Shown here: one piece after another, positions 13,178 to 24,100 of the stretch
Numbering within the stretch: the stretch's first letter is position 1
How the letters are laid out: each line of letters begins with the position of its first letter
Source of the DNA: Phoebastria nigripes
Taxonomy: Eukaryota > Chordata > Aves > Procellariiformes > Diomedeidae
Assembly (NCBI GenBank): GCA_035582835.1
Contig: JAYKAV010000778.1
Location: 2,891,860-2,955,859 of the forward strand
Reading direction: 5' to 3'
Length of the DNA: 64,000 bases
Notes under the pieces: model-generated
What the model was told of the DNA's origin: nothing
Database searches by the model: none
The model's input: only the letters and a program-made list of their open reading frames with translations
Translations under genes and position numbers: made by a program

Positions 13178-13245
13178 GATGGTTGCTATGGAAAACTCAA
13201 AGCTTTAAACATGCTTGTCACATTCATGACTGAGGTTTATAAGAG
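13178..13245 (+). CDS. Candidate 68-nt exon of an unrecognised gene
   Basis: A textbook acceptor (CTCCTTTTTCTGTTGCAG) and donor (AGAG|GTAATT) enclose a frame reading DGCYGKLKALNMLVTFMTEV and then YK plus AG. The other two frames contain stops, so only phase 0 in and phase 2 out is possible. This matches the phase-0 end of 7628-7678 and the only downstream reading of 15148-15307 that completes an AGT codon. A 65-N gap lies 43 nt downstream. The peptide is helical-looking and has no recognised motif. Confidence 0.32.
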
Positions 13246-13288
13246 GTAATTGTGATTGTGTACATCTCTTTATAGGCTTTAAACTGGT

Positions 13289-13353
13289 NNNNNNNNNNNN
13301 NNNNNNNNNNNNNNNNNNNNNNNNNNNNNNNNNNNNNNNNNNNNNNNNNNNNN
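13289..13353. other. Assembly gap (65 N)
   Basis: An unbroken run of 65 N is followed by a T-rich stretch. The gap probably covers a homopolymer or other difficult sequence. Confidence 1.
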
Positions 13354-14803
13354 TTTTGTTTTTTTTTTTAAAGTAGAGTACGCTTCTGAAGCTTTATCTC
13401 TTCCAATACTTATCTTCTTACGATGAAAAAAGAGAGGCGTGCTGTTGCTAAGTAGAATTGTTGTGTACCAGATTTGGCTGGTAAAAAAAAATCAGTAACA
13501 TTTTTAAATATTTCTGAGGTGCCATAATTAATCACAAAATTATCCATATAAATTAATTGTTACCTAATTAACAGTGTATTTTGAATATTCTACCTTTGTA
13601 GCTCTGAGTTCCGTGTCTCCCCTGATGGGAAAAAAATGGGGAAAAGTTTTGTTTGCTTTGTTTGCCCTTTCTTAGTGTTGCCTCTCAGCCTGTTAGTTGA
13701 GCACTAAGAGTCCTTCTGGAATCTAACCCACATTTTCTTAGAGCACAAATAAATCCATTGTAAAAGGCAATTGCTTACAAAACCCTGAAGACAGGAAGGG
13801 TAGAAGAAATTAATTTTTGTTGTAACTTCTAGTTACTCAGGCAGGTAAGTTAGTGTATTCTGTGTGGTAACCTCAGTTTCATAACTCATCTTTTATCATC
13901 ATGGTAAATGTAATTTTAATGCTTTTTCATCATTCAGTTTGGAATCATGACTACTTAGCACTGTTTTTAAAAATATCCTCCCCCCCCCTTTTTTTTCCTC
14001 CATTTACATGAGTTTTAACTTCTTTCTTCTACCAATAGAAGTCCCAGTATTGACTAGGGGAATTTTTGCCTTCAGAGCCAGCTGGTGCCTCAGGACCTGT
14101 TTTAGAGCACATTACCCACATAACATGAAAGAATGCCTCACCAAGAGAGATTATCCTACATGCTGGGCCTTCTGAGCCTTGAAATCCCTACAATTGTAGA
14201 TTTCTGTGCTTGTCAGTCTGTGAAAGAATTATATGCAGTAGTGTCTGCAGAGGAACACAGACTAGGATAAAGGCAGAGAAACATGTACAGAAATAGCAGT
14301 TAAAAGTCATGTCTCATGGACGTTTTGTAATTACTCCATTTGTCAAAAAGTGAGAGGAGTTTGAAGTACACTGCAGAGCAAGTTTAATTTCTGACATTAT
14401 TGCCTTACATAGGGTGACATCTAACCTAGTTGAGGATAAAAGAAAACTACCTAAAATTAAAGCAACTGCATCACAGCTGTTCACATTTTATTTTCATTTT
14501 CTTTTGCCTTTAAATTTATATTACAGTGATGTATTGTGTGTAATGGGCAGGGTGGGCAAAAAAATAATAATACTGAAATGGCTAATTTTGGATATGTGTA
14601 AGGAAAATAATTTGGTTTCACATTCGGTGATTCAGTCTCAGCTAAATACTATTTTCAGAGTATTATTAGAAATAACATGGTTCTCTTAAGACCAGTCTTT
14701 GCTGATAACCGATTTTAATAATTTTTGGACAATTGTGATAGAGGATTCTGAACCTGAATATCAGTGCTGTTGAGTTTTACATTTATCATACTGAATTAGG
14801 GAC

Positions 14804-14841
<38 letters not shown>
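14804..14841. repeat. (GT)n-(TA)n compound microsatellite
   Basis: About 12 GT units run directly into about 7 TA units. No recognised element borders it. Confidence 0.95.
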
Positions 14842-15147
14842 GTTTGAGCCCAATGTAGACATTTGTCTGAGAAGGCTTTTGTGCATTTTAGTAGTGCTGC
14901 ATCATGGCAAAGTAATAGAAATCAGCAGAGGAGTAGGAAAGCAGGATTTGCCGTTTCTATTTCATACAGATTATTGCTCAGTTTATATTAAATGCTTAAA
15001 TTTTGAATGAGCTAGTGGAGGCAATTCTGTAGTTTTTTTGGTCTCTATTTGGAAGACTTTTTGCACCAATGAATATTTATTATTTTTAAAAAGAGCTGTC
15101 CTATAAGAGAGATTTGATCTATGTTTTGGTTGTTGTTTTATCAACAG

Positions 15148-15307
15148 TTTGAAAGAAAATTTCAATCTGGGTCACCGTCGTTCCAGGCAGATGCTTTGGG
15201 TAGTGATACAGAGGGTGGAAGCCACTTTCTTCTGTCTTCTGCGTGCAACTGTTCGCACACAGAACATAGGGATCAATGAGAGATACAGAAGAAGGTCTAG
15301 TGTGTGA
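15148..15307 (+). CDS. Candidate terminal exon of an unrecognised gene
   Basis: After an acceptor (TGTTTTATCAACAG), one T completes AG|T from the previous candidate exon. The frame then stays open for 52 codons to TGA at 15305. The peptide starts LKENFNLGHRR, has a hydrophobic middle (QMLWVVIQRVEATFFCLLR) and ends basic (NERYRRRSSV). Local base composition is less AT-rich than the flanks. The hydrophobic stretch is interrupted by R, E and Q, so a membrane helix is doubtful. A second frame of this segment is also open for about 43 codons, which weakens the case. No clear poly(A) signal follows closely. No family is recognised. Confidence 0.3.
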
Positions 15308-17450
15308 GTTTTTCTGGGCATGGATTCTGACCTTCTGCCTGCAGTTAGGGTAGTTTAAGGTAGGTTCAACAGTAGAAATGTAGGTGCCCTGGAGATTTTA
15401 CTTCTGAAAGCAGACATACTGCAATGTCACCTATATATGAGAAACAATTCAGGCTTCAGAATTGAATACAGTGGAGTTTCTAGCCAAGAAGCAGAATGCC
15501 GCTGCTGCATTAGGCTGATACAGCTATGTCACTTTTTGAGTTTATACAGTCCTAAATATATATGTACTGGTTTGTTAGGACTTAACTTTAGATAGCTCTG
15601 GTGCTACAGTACACTATATATATATGTATGTTAAGAGTAATGAAAATTTTAGTGGTTATGATGCACTAGATACAGGAATCTTAAATGTAAGTTTCTTTGG
15701 AGATTAAAAGCTAAAAATGTAGTGCCCTTTCACCTACATATAAGGAATTGTATTTTCCTGTGGTTGAGGTTATGAGGTCTTGCTCCTAAATAAGGATTTT
15801 TAAGTGGAAAAGAAGGTAAATAATATAGCAGAGATGACTTTTGAACTGTAGACTACCAGTGCAGCAAGCCCTGTGCATCTTCTGATAAGCTAAACGATTT
15901 TAAGAGGAATTCTCACCTGTTTTATAGAACAGAGATCTGAGTCTTCTCAGTGGCTTACTTCTACCATGTTTACGTTGTGGACACATGCGGATTCTGAGTG
16001 TTTGTTGAATCTTTAACTAAGGTTTATATTGTTGTGTGGAAAATTAACGTGAAGTATTCGTACATGTCCTTTTCATAAGGAAATGCTTCAGGTGATACAA
16101 CATCTTGTCAATATATTTAAGAAAAATAGCTAAGTTGCATTAAAATGTACTTTATATTTTTGTGTTACTTTATTAGAGTTTTAATTTTGGGGGAATCTTA
16201 GTTATTTTCAAACAAAATTGTTTAATTTTATGGTTGAAGAATAAGAAATGCAGAATGCAGTGTGGAAATGGTTAACATAGAAGGTTTTCGGTAAGTTTCC
16301 TCTGTAAAACCAGAAAGGTAAAATCTGTGTATAGGATTCTGTCACTTCATACAAGAAACAGAAAAATAAAACCCTATCAGTGATTTCAAGCAGATTCTAA
16401 CTACAATTTCTGTCATTTTTTTAATGCAAAACAANGGGAGGACTGCATAATAAATACTGAGATGCATGAAGCTGAGAGCTTAATGAAGGTGAAAGATGAA
16501 TGTATTTTCTTTAACCTGGACAGTCTAGTGCTAAACTTATGAGTTTATATGTAGGAAACACAAATGTGTTCTGTGTTGTTTTCTTCTTATGTTTAGGAAG
16601 ATAAGGCAGTATGACCAGAAGTCAGAGAGTAATGAAAGCCTCTAATGAATACAAGTGCAAATACTCATACAGAGCAAGCTCTCAGCAGTGAAGCCATTTG
16701 TATGCAATAACTATGCCTATTTTTCTCAAGTAAAGAATGCAGCCAGTATACACTGCTGATAAATTTGGACAAGATATATAACACAGAATTTTTTACAAGC
16801 CTCCTGAACCATTAAAAACTGACAGGTGAGAGATCTTTCACAGAATACAGATACTGTTACTTGGGAAACAGTTTTTCTGGTATGTGAGCAGCAGGTCTGT
16901 CGCCGTTTAGTGTTGCTTGTCTCTGAGAAAACATGGGGACGTAGAGTTAGGAATGGGTGAAGAAACGGCAGAACCATTGAAGATAAGTCACTGAAAGCAC
17001 TTCAGATGTTAATATTTCTGTAACAGTTATTGAGCATGTTGTGTTAATGTTTTTATACACTATCTAGAACTACAGAGTTGTTGTGGCAGAATTTGCCTTT
17101 CATTACTTTACTAGAAGTAGTAGGTGTTATGCCCCTAAAATGTAAGAACATTAAGTGTATGCATTGTTAAGGTGCTTTTTTGTGGGGGTGGGTGGGTGCA
17201 AAAAGTAGTGGACTGTAATACATTTCACAAACACAAAGTAATATTGTGGTAAAAAATGGCATGGACATTTACATGGACATGGATGATTATACAGAGGAGG
17301 AAAAAAAAATGTGGTAACAGGTGGAAATCCTAGCATTTTTCCATACCGTTTGACCGTTTTAATTTTACATTTGTGTTCAAAGCTTAGTTCTTCTGTATTC
17401 CCTTTCTTCCCTGAATCTGAAACATGAATAGTTGTAACAATGAAAGGCAA

Positions 17451-17498
17451 CAGAAAGTTACTATAATATAATCTCAGAAAGTTACTATAATGTAATCC
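17451..17498. repeat. 24-bp tandem duplication
   Basis: CAGAAAGTTACTATAATRTA plus four bases occurs twice back to back, with two differences between the copies. Confidence 0.85.
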
Positions 17499-17825
17499 GG
17501 TAATCTCCCAAAATCCCTGCAGTTTTCTCATTTTGGTGGTGGTTGTGTGTGTGTGGATTTTTTTTTTTTTTTTTTTTTTAACATAGTTGGCTCTGATTGC
17601 TGCGTCCTACAGATAAACACAAAGACATAGATTCAAGATTTAACTCCTTTTTCCATCTGAATGTAGAGCTTTTTTCCTCTAAAGTGTAGTTTGTTGCCAC
17701 AGTTTTTGAGATGAACTCTTTGTTTTTTACAATGTAGAATTCTTGTAGGAAGCTCATTGCAAGTATCATATCCACTGTTAGCATGAAGGAGATCTTAGCA
17801 GAATTATGAACATTAATTACAGACA

Positions 17826-17880
17826 TTAAGTGGAAGGGATTTCCTGGGTCATCAGATCCAATTCCATGCTTTCACAGACA
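17826..17880 (-). mobile_element. Possible very old CR1 3' end, antisense
   Basis: TTAAGTGGAAGGGATTTCC…GGGTCATCAGATCCAAT resembles the reverse complement of the CR1 3' region (…TTGGACTAGATGACC…GGTCCCTTCCAAC). Divergence is high and no tail repeat is visible, so this is tentative. Confidence 0.33.
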
Positions 17881-20442
17881 ACTGCATCAGATAATTACCT
17901 ATGTAATTTTATTGAGCATCATCTAAAAAACAGTATTACTGTTTTTTTGTCCCATGTTATTCCTTGCAGAGGACTGGCCAAAATAATTCTGTGATGGCTA
18001 GAAATATTTTTCAGCCGTGTTCAGCCATGAACAAAGTTTATTTTTGACAAGGTTGTTTTTATTTGAACACATGCTAACATTCCTTTTTTTTTTTTTTTTT
18101 CCCCTTTCTTTTTTGTGAACACGTGGTCTTCTACTACGTGCTTTATAATCCTCATTTGCTTACAGCTACATTTGGTAAACTCTGATATTTCTCAACATCA
18201 TTTTGCTAACTCAAGGAAGACAAGTTCATCTTGTTTTCTATCATGCAACTGATAATGTAAACTATTAATTTCAGCTTTTTTACAGTGGCACCATTGCTAT
18301 TTATTTACTGAAGTGGCATCTTTGAAAGTAAAAGTACCCCTAGACAAGGTGGTTGCCTTTAAGCTGGTACAATGCATGTTTCAGATGGTTCTAGAATAAG
18401 TAGTGTACTGCTAGCTTCATATTTAAAAAAAAAAAAAAAATTACATATATATAAAGCCTACATTGTAACTGGGATGTGCAGTGTGTTAGCAACAAATTGT
18501 GGCTACCTTTGGCGAGGCCCATATAATTGTATCACGCAACCTATGGAGATAAGCTCAACCCAGACTCAGATTGCTGCTTCTTATTGTTTATTTGTAAGTC
18601 GAGAAAACCTGTTTTGTTGTTCTCTGAAAGACTGTAAAAGAGCTGCTGTCATTGCCAGCACTGTCAAGGGTATGTCATTGTTCAATTTGTGGCTTTTTCA
18701 GCCATGAATGGAGCTCTTTGAAAAGTGATTGACACCTGCAAACTGCGTTGTTGGGTCCTGAGCCTGTAACATCACTAGTAATTTAATTACACAGACAGGT
18801 AAGAGCTTTCTGGGAAAAATATTAAGATAGACAGGAATGGAGCAACGAGATTTTTGTCACATCACGTTTTTTCTCTCTCTAATTGATCTAGAGTTTTTAT
18901 CATAAGTCTTGCCTCGAAATAGACTACTTAAAGTAATTGACAGAAATTGGCTGCTTCATAGCTTTATTTTAATATAGTTTGGATTGCTGAATTTTTGGAC
19001 AGTTTTCAAGATGGTGAGCTATTTTGCAGAAGTGTCTTTTAGGAAGTATGTGCCAAAATAATTAGTACGTTATTTCTGCTGCTACTCTAATATTGTCTTG
19101 GTCTTGCAGATTTGAGGAACTAAACTTGAGCTTAATAAGCTTACATATCCTTTCAAGGATGAGATATGTGAATGAAATGGGTTGAAATAACAAGCCACAC
19201 CTTTAACACATGTGCAAATCCTCTCCATAATCAGACACGATCATATGGGTGCAAGACTCTTCCATACCTCCTGGAGCCAGAGGACAACAGAAACCTTTGA
19301 TCCATTTAATAGTTATGCTGGACAGAGTTACATGACCAGTTCTGGAGATTTTTGTCCCCTTTCTCAAACCTCAAGGTCCATCAGCCTGTTTTTTGAAAGG
19401 TTGGTCCTTGACTATGGCTAAATTTAATCAACTTTCTGCCTACTTTCTGACTTATGGGAACTGATGCTGGGCCATGTGAGTACACTGAATTGTACTGTCT
19501 GCCACTCTCCACAGTTCCTTTAGCATCTTAGAGAAGATTTAAGTAGTATCGATACTAAATAGCTTCCATTTCACTGATACTCTGTAACAAAGGTGAAAAC
19601 CCTGCTTGTTTTCACCTTGTCTGGCCTCCCCCTGAAATAGTTTCCTCCTACAATTACAGACAACTTCTTTACCCTAACATGATTGCTGCATTTCCCTGAC
19701 TTCAGCACAGGTTAGCTTCTTTCTCCACAAGGATCAGTTTTGACGTGATGAAAAAACCGTTCCAGTTTTTCCCCCTCTTCCTGTTTTCCTGATGCATGCA
19801 TCTCTGAAGCAGGTGGGGGCAATGACTTACCCAGAAATCCACTATAATTGTCTTTAAATTCCAAAAGAGAGTTATATAAAAGTGAGGAAATATTTTAAAA
19901 CTTTAAAATAAAAGAAACTCAAAAGACAGGCAAGAGAATTCTATCCTTACAGGTGGTTCAAAGGCTAATAAGGACATCATATTGGAATCTGAGGATCAAC
20001 GCATATGACTTATTTAAGAAGGGCTTACTTTTAAAACCTTCATGACTAGAAAGGTATAGGGGAAGAGAAGTGACAGGCATATTTTAAAGAATTTTACCCA
20101 TGTTCAGACGAAGAATGGATCAAAAATTCAGGCAGATGAAATATAGAAGGAAAGAAGTTTGAGGAACAAACTAGCAAACAGAATCAAAATAATAAATTTT
20201 CACTCTGACACATCAGGAAGCTTGCCAGAGAGTCTGCAAGATGCACTTAATAATCCAGGAGCGCTCGGAAGATAAGAGCATTGCAAAGAAACAAAATTAG
20301 TATTTCAAATTGGTATGGAGTGTGCAGGAAACTGGGAAGATTCCTGTGCTAGAACCTGCTTTGAGGGGATTCATATGAGAAGCTGTCCGAAAAGGAAGGG
20401 GAGGAGGTTCTCTAGGTGCCTGAGCAGATACTCCCCTGAGGG

Positions 20443-20756
20443 CCATGGAAGAGACCAGAGTGGAGCAGGTAATTTCCCTGCAGCCCATGGAGACGACCAT
20501 GCCGGAGCAGATATCCACGCTGCAGCCCGTGAAGGACCCCATGCCAGAGCAGGTGGATATTACCTGAAGGAACTGCAGCCCATGGAGGAGCCCATGGAGT
20601 ATTGGGTTCTCCTGACAGTTCCTGTCAGGAGAACTGTCAGCCTTTGGAGGGACCCATCCCTGGTTTATCCTGAAGGACTGCAGCCTGTGGAGAGGACCCA
20701 TGCTAGAGCAGTTCTTGAAGGACTGCAGCCCATGGGAAGAACCTATGCTGGAGCAG
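20443..20756. repeat. Degenerate tandem motif inside the LTR-type repeat
   Basis: Six related units built on CTGCAGCCCATGGAG(A)…GACCCATGC..GAGCAG occur at about 20443, 20479, 20520, 20573, 20677 and 20723, each 25-35 bp and diverged. The variable spacing suggests an old minisatellite-like expansion. Confidence 0.8.
20606..20634. repeat. Perfect 13-bp inverted repeat, 3-nt loop
   Basis: GTTCTCCTGACAG, loop TTC, CTGTCAGGAGAAC. It lies between two of the tandem motif units of the LTR-type repeat, where the unit spacing is disturbed. Confidence 0.95.
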
Positions 20757-21167
20757 GGGAAAAGGGTGAGGAGGAAGGACCAGCAGAGAGGACAGGTTAC
20801 AGACTAACCACAGCTCCCCATTCCCCATCATCCCTGTGCCACTTGGGGGGTGAGGGGAGGAGGTAAAGGAGTTGGGAATGAAGGATTGAAGTTGAGCCTG
20901 GAAAGAAGGGTTGGGGGGGTGGGGAAGATATTTTAGCTTTTGTCTTTGTTTCTCACTATCCATCTCTATTTTTAATTGGTGCTACATTAAATTAATTTTC
21001 CTTGGGTCTGTGTTGTCTGTGATGGTAACTGGTAAATGATCTCCCTGTCTATCTTGATCCAGGAGCTTTTTCATCTTATTTTCTCTGTCTGTCCTGTTGA
21101 GGAGGAAGCGTGAGAGGGCGGCTGGCTGGGTGGGCACCTGGCAGCTGGGCAAGGTCAACCCACCACA

Positions 21168-24100
21168 ACNATTTGGGGGTGGGGGAAGACTTTTTTTAGC
21201 TATTAGTCCTTACATTGAATGTACTCCTGTTTGGTAGGCTCACTATCACAGTCACAGTCATAATTTTCTTTTTTATTGCTTCTCCTAAAGGAGTAGTCTT
21301 CAAGGAAGAGAAAAATCCCACCTTCCCTGAGCAGACACGTGTAATTGGAAACGCAGCTGGTATTTACTGTTCTTTGAAACAAGAAAACTTTGTCTCCCAA
21401 CAGATTTACAGCCCCATGACAATCAGTGTATTTATCTGAAATTATGATTGTCATTTCTTCAGTTACTATAAAGCAGAAACTAGTTATTATGTGACACAGA
21501 AGAGACATGGACAGTGAAGTTGGTATCAAAGCAATTTTTAGATTTTTATAGGGTTTCAGTGCAGTGAGAAACGTTTTTAAGATTAATGGTTTTTGTAATC
21601 AGCTAATTGTCAGTTGTTTTTCTGAACGGTAATCAGACATGTTCTGAAATTGCATTTATTTTTGGACTAGTGCACCTTTTGCAAATTGCTTACCACATAC
21701 CGAGAGTGCTGTACAGGAAATAAGACGTTAGAAACTGGAGAAACTGAGCAGAAGATGTGAGGTCCTTTTTGTAGTGATGGCACCCATACTGTGAGATTAC
21801 CTTTCTTCAGTTGATAGAGATTTACCATAGTTCTGAAACACAATGGAATGATGCAGTTAATCAACCATCAGCTGTTTTGCTTACATGACAGTACCAAAAA
21901 GATAGGTCTTTTTATATAGTTCAGAATAATGTTGGAGGTTTTCTGAGCAATTACATGATTCAAACATCTGGGTGAGCAGTAATTGCTTCTGAAGGGTATT
22001 TGATTCAAAAAACTGCGTAGTGATCTAATGGTAAAAAAAAATAATTTATACATTCTACATAATGTAAATTATTGTGCAGTGCAATCATTCAGTTTTCAAC
22101 AAAATAATAAAAGTATAGTTCCTATCTAAAATTTACTGTTATTTCTATGAAAACAGATGCTGCTTTTGAGCATTTTTTTCTCATTGAAAGCTGATTTTAA
22201 TAAGTGGCTCAAAACCTGAAGCTAATATTTTTAAAGTGCTGTACAAAAAAAAAAAAAATCATATTAACAGGCCCAGTGCACATTGCATTATAAAAATGCA
22301 CCATAGGCAGTTTATGCTCCTAAAATGTAAAATAAAAAATGGCTCATATTGTGAAGTTCTTCACAGCTCTAGACAGAGTAAAAGGATTAATATTTATGCA
22401 AAGGCTTAATCCCATGAAAAGTTATAACTTGATTGATATCACCTTTACCACTTCAGTTGGAAAAACATCCACAGTAGATATTAATATCTGTTACACAGTG
22501 TTTCAAGTTATATACTTGAAGGTATAATTGTTAGCAGAATTTCTACTTTGTCTCTGCACAAGACTGTGCTACAGCTTAACATATGGTGGCACTTAAACAA
22601 TTATTTATTTGTGTATGTTCATGAACGACACTAACAATACTTAAATTATTGCTGAAAAAATATTTACATAGGATTAAAAAATTAGGACTATTTTTTTTCC
22701 TATCCATCTTATGGGTCGTGGATATGGAAATGCAGCTAGACCAGCTATATCAAGACTTCCTTGTTATGTTCTTACAAATTAAGATTCCCGCCCTATAAGC
22801 TTATCTGTATTTCAGTAAGCCAGATAGCCATCTTGTGTATTGTATTATATTATATTAGCAGCAAATGGTGGTAAATAATCAATGGGACTTAAAGCCAAAG
22901 TTGGGGGCAAGAAATGGAAGATTATGACTTCCATGTGAAGATGCAGGATTTTAAATTTAAAGAGAATACTCCCCCAGATGAACAAATAACAGAAAGTAAA
23001 ATCAGTATTTTTCTTCTGTAGTTTTTCTTCTTATTTCCTTTTAAATTGAAATACAGCCTTTGCCTTCAACAGGAAAAAGTAGTTAATTTGGTCAGTATCA
23101 GAGCACGTATTCTAATAGGTGCTCTTTCAGAGCCAGCTCCATGATAGTTTAGTACTTACAAGCATTTATAGAAGGTTGGTTTTCCCAAGCCCAATACATC
23201 CTTTGATGGTGCCCTCACGATTAGTGGATGGTAATTTTCAGAAAAAGAGATGAGTTGAAACTGGTTTGAGTTTCCCATCTTTAACATTACTGCAGTGAGG
23301 TACTGAATTTCCATTGCAATTCAGTGAGCATCTAGACCCTTTTGAAATTTCAGTTGATAGACATATCCCTGGGGAGATGTCAGAAAAAGATGTTGATATA
23401 CTGAATTGAATATAAGAAAATGTGTCAGAGCTGGTTGTAGGTCTGTGAGTCACCAGTGAATAGAATGTAGTTGTGATCACGGGAATGAATTAGCTGATTG
23501 AATGAAAGCCTGTAAAGGGAGATGAAGAGAATACAAATGGCATCGTAAAGCAGTGCCACACAGAGACGACTTAAGCTATTCCTGAACCAAACAGGGCATG
23601 AAAAGCAGGGCATACTAGCACAGCCAGAATACTGTGCCAGTGTAGTTGCAGTGCTGCTCCTATCAATCTAGGTAACCTGGATACCCCTGCACACCACTGT
23701 TTTGCCAGGTACTATTTTGGATGATGCAACAGGCAGAGATACCTTAAATTGTCCATTGTCTCAGTGGCTGCTTTTAGGACAAAGACCCTAGGCAGCTGAG
23801 TCCTTAGGGAGAAAACTTCTTTTGATATATTCAGCCATGACTTCTTCTGTCTGATTAGAGGGCATGTATATAGCATATAGATGGATGGATAGATAAATGC
23901 TCAAATAAAATTGTGAAAGGACACTTAATGGATTTTGTTTGTAAGCTGCATCTTAAAATAAGATGCAGTAAACCGATTCATTTAAAGCAAATAGTATCAT
24001 GATGAAATTGAGNCACCTTAGCTCATTGGATAATATAAATTCTTTCATATTTTAATATGGAGAAAGAGTAAGATGAGGGTTTGTTTAATCTGGTATTCAT

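Larger units (their letters stand above)
15308..20309. other. Non-coding stretch, no supported gene
   Basis: This AT-rich sequence has several poly-T/A runs (for example 17560-17579, 18085-18100 and 18424-18440), a short tandem duplication and one possible CR1 relic. No coding signal beyond chance frames was seen. Sequence from roughly 20140 onward may belong to the LTR-type repeat that follows. Confidence 0.55.
20310..21167 (-). mobile_element. Avian LTR-type endogenous retroviral repeat (probably a solo LTR)
   Basis: This block is clearly GC-richer than its surroundings. Read on the minus strand it begins TGTGGTGGGTTGACC… at 21167, as an LTR should (TG…). From memory of bird genomes, this beginning, the purine-rich block at about 20850-20930 and the repeated CTGCAGCCCATGGAG…GGAGCAG motif belong to a common avian ERVL-like LTR family. 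I cannot confirm the family name. The low-coordinate boundary is not clear: similarity may extend to about 20140, and no matching CA end or target-site duplication was pinned down. No retroviral gene is present. The 183-codon frame at 20315-20866 runs through the tandem motif and is not a credible protein. Confidence 0.6.

Noticed and set aside
20315..20866. 183-codon open frame, the longest without Ns
   Set aside because: It runs through the tandem units of the LTR-type repeat. GC-rich repeat units in phase explain the lack of stops, and no domain is seen.
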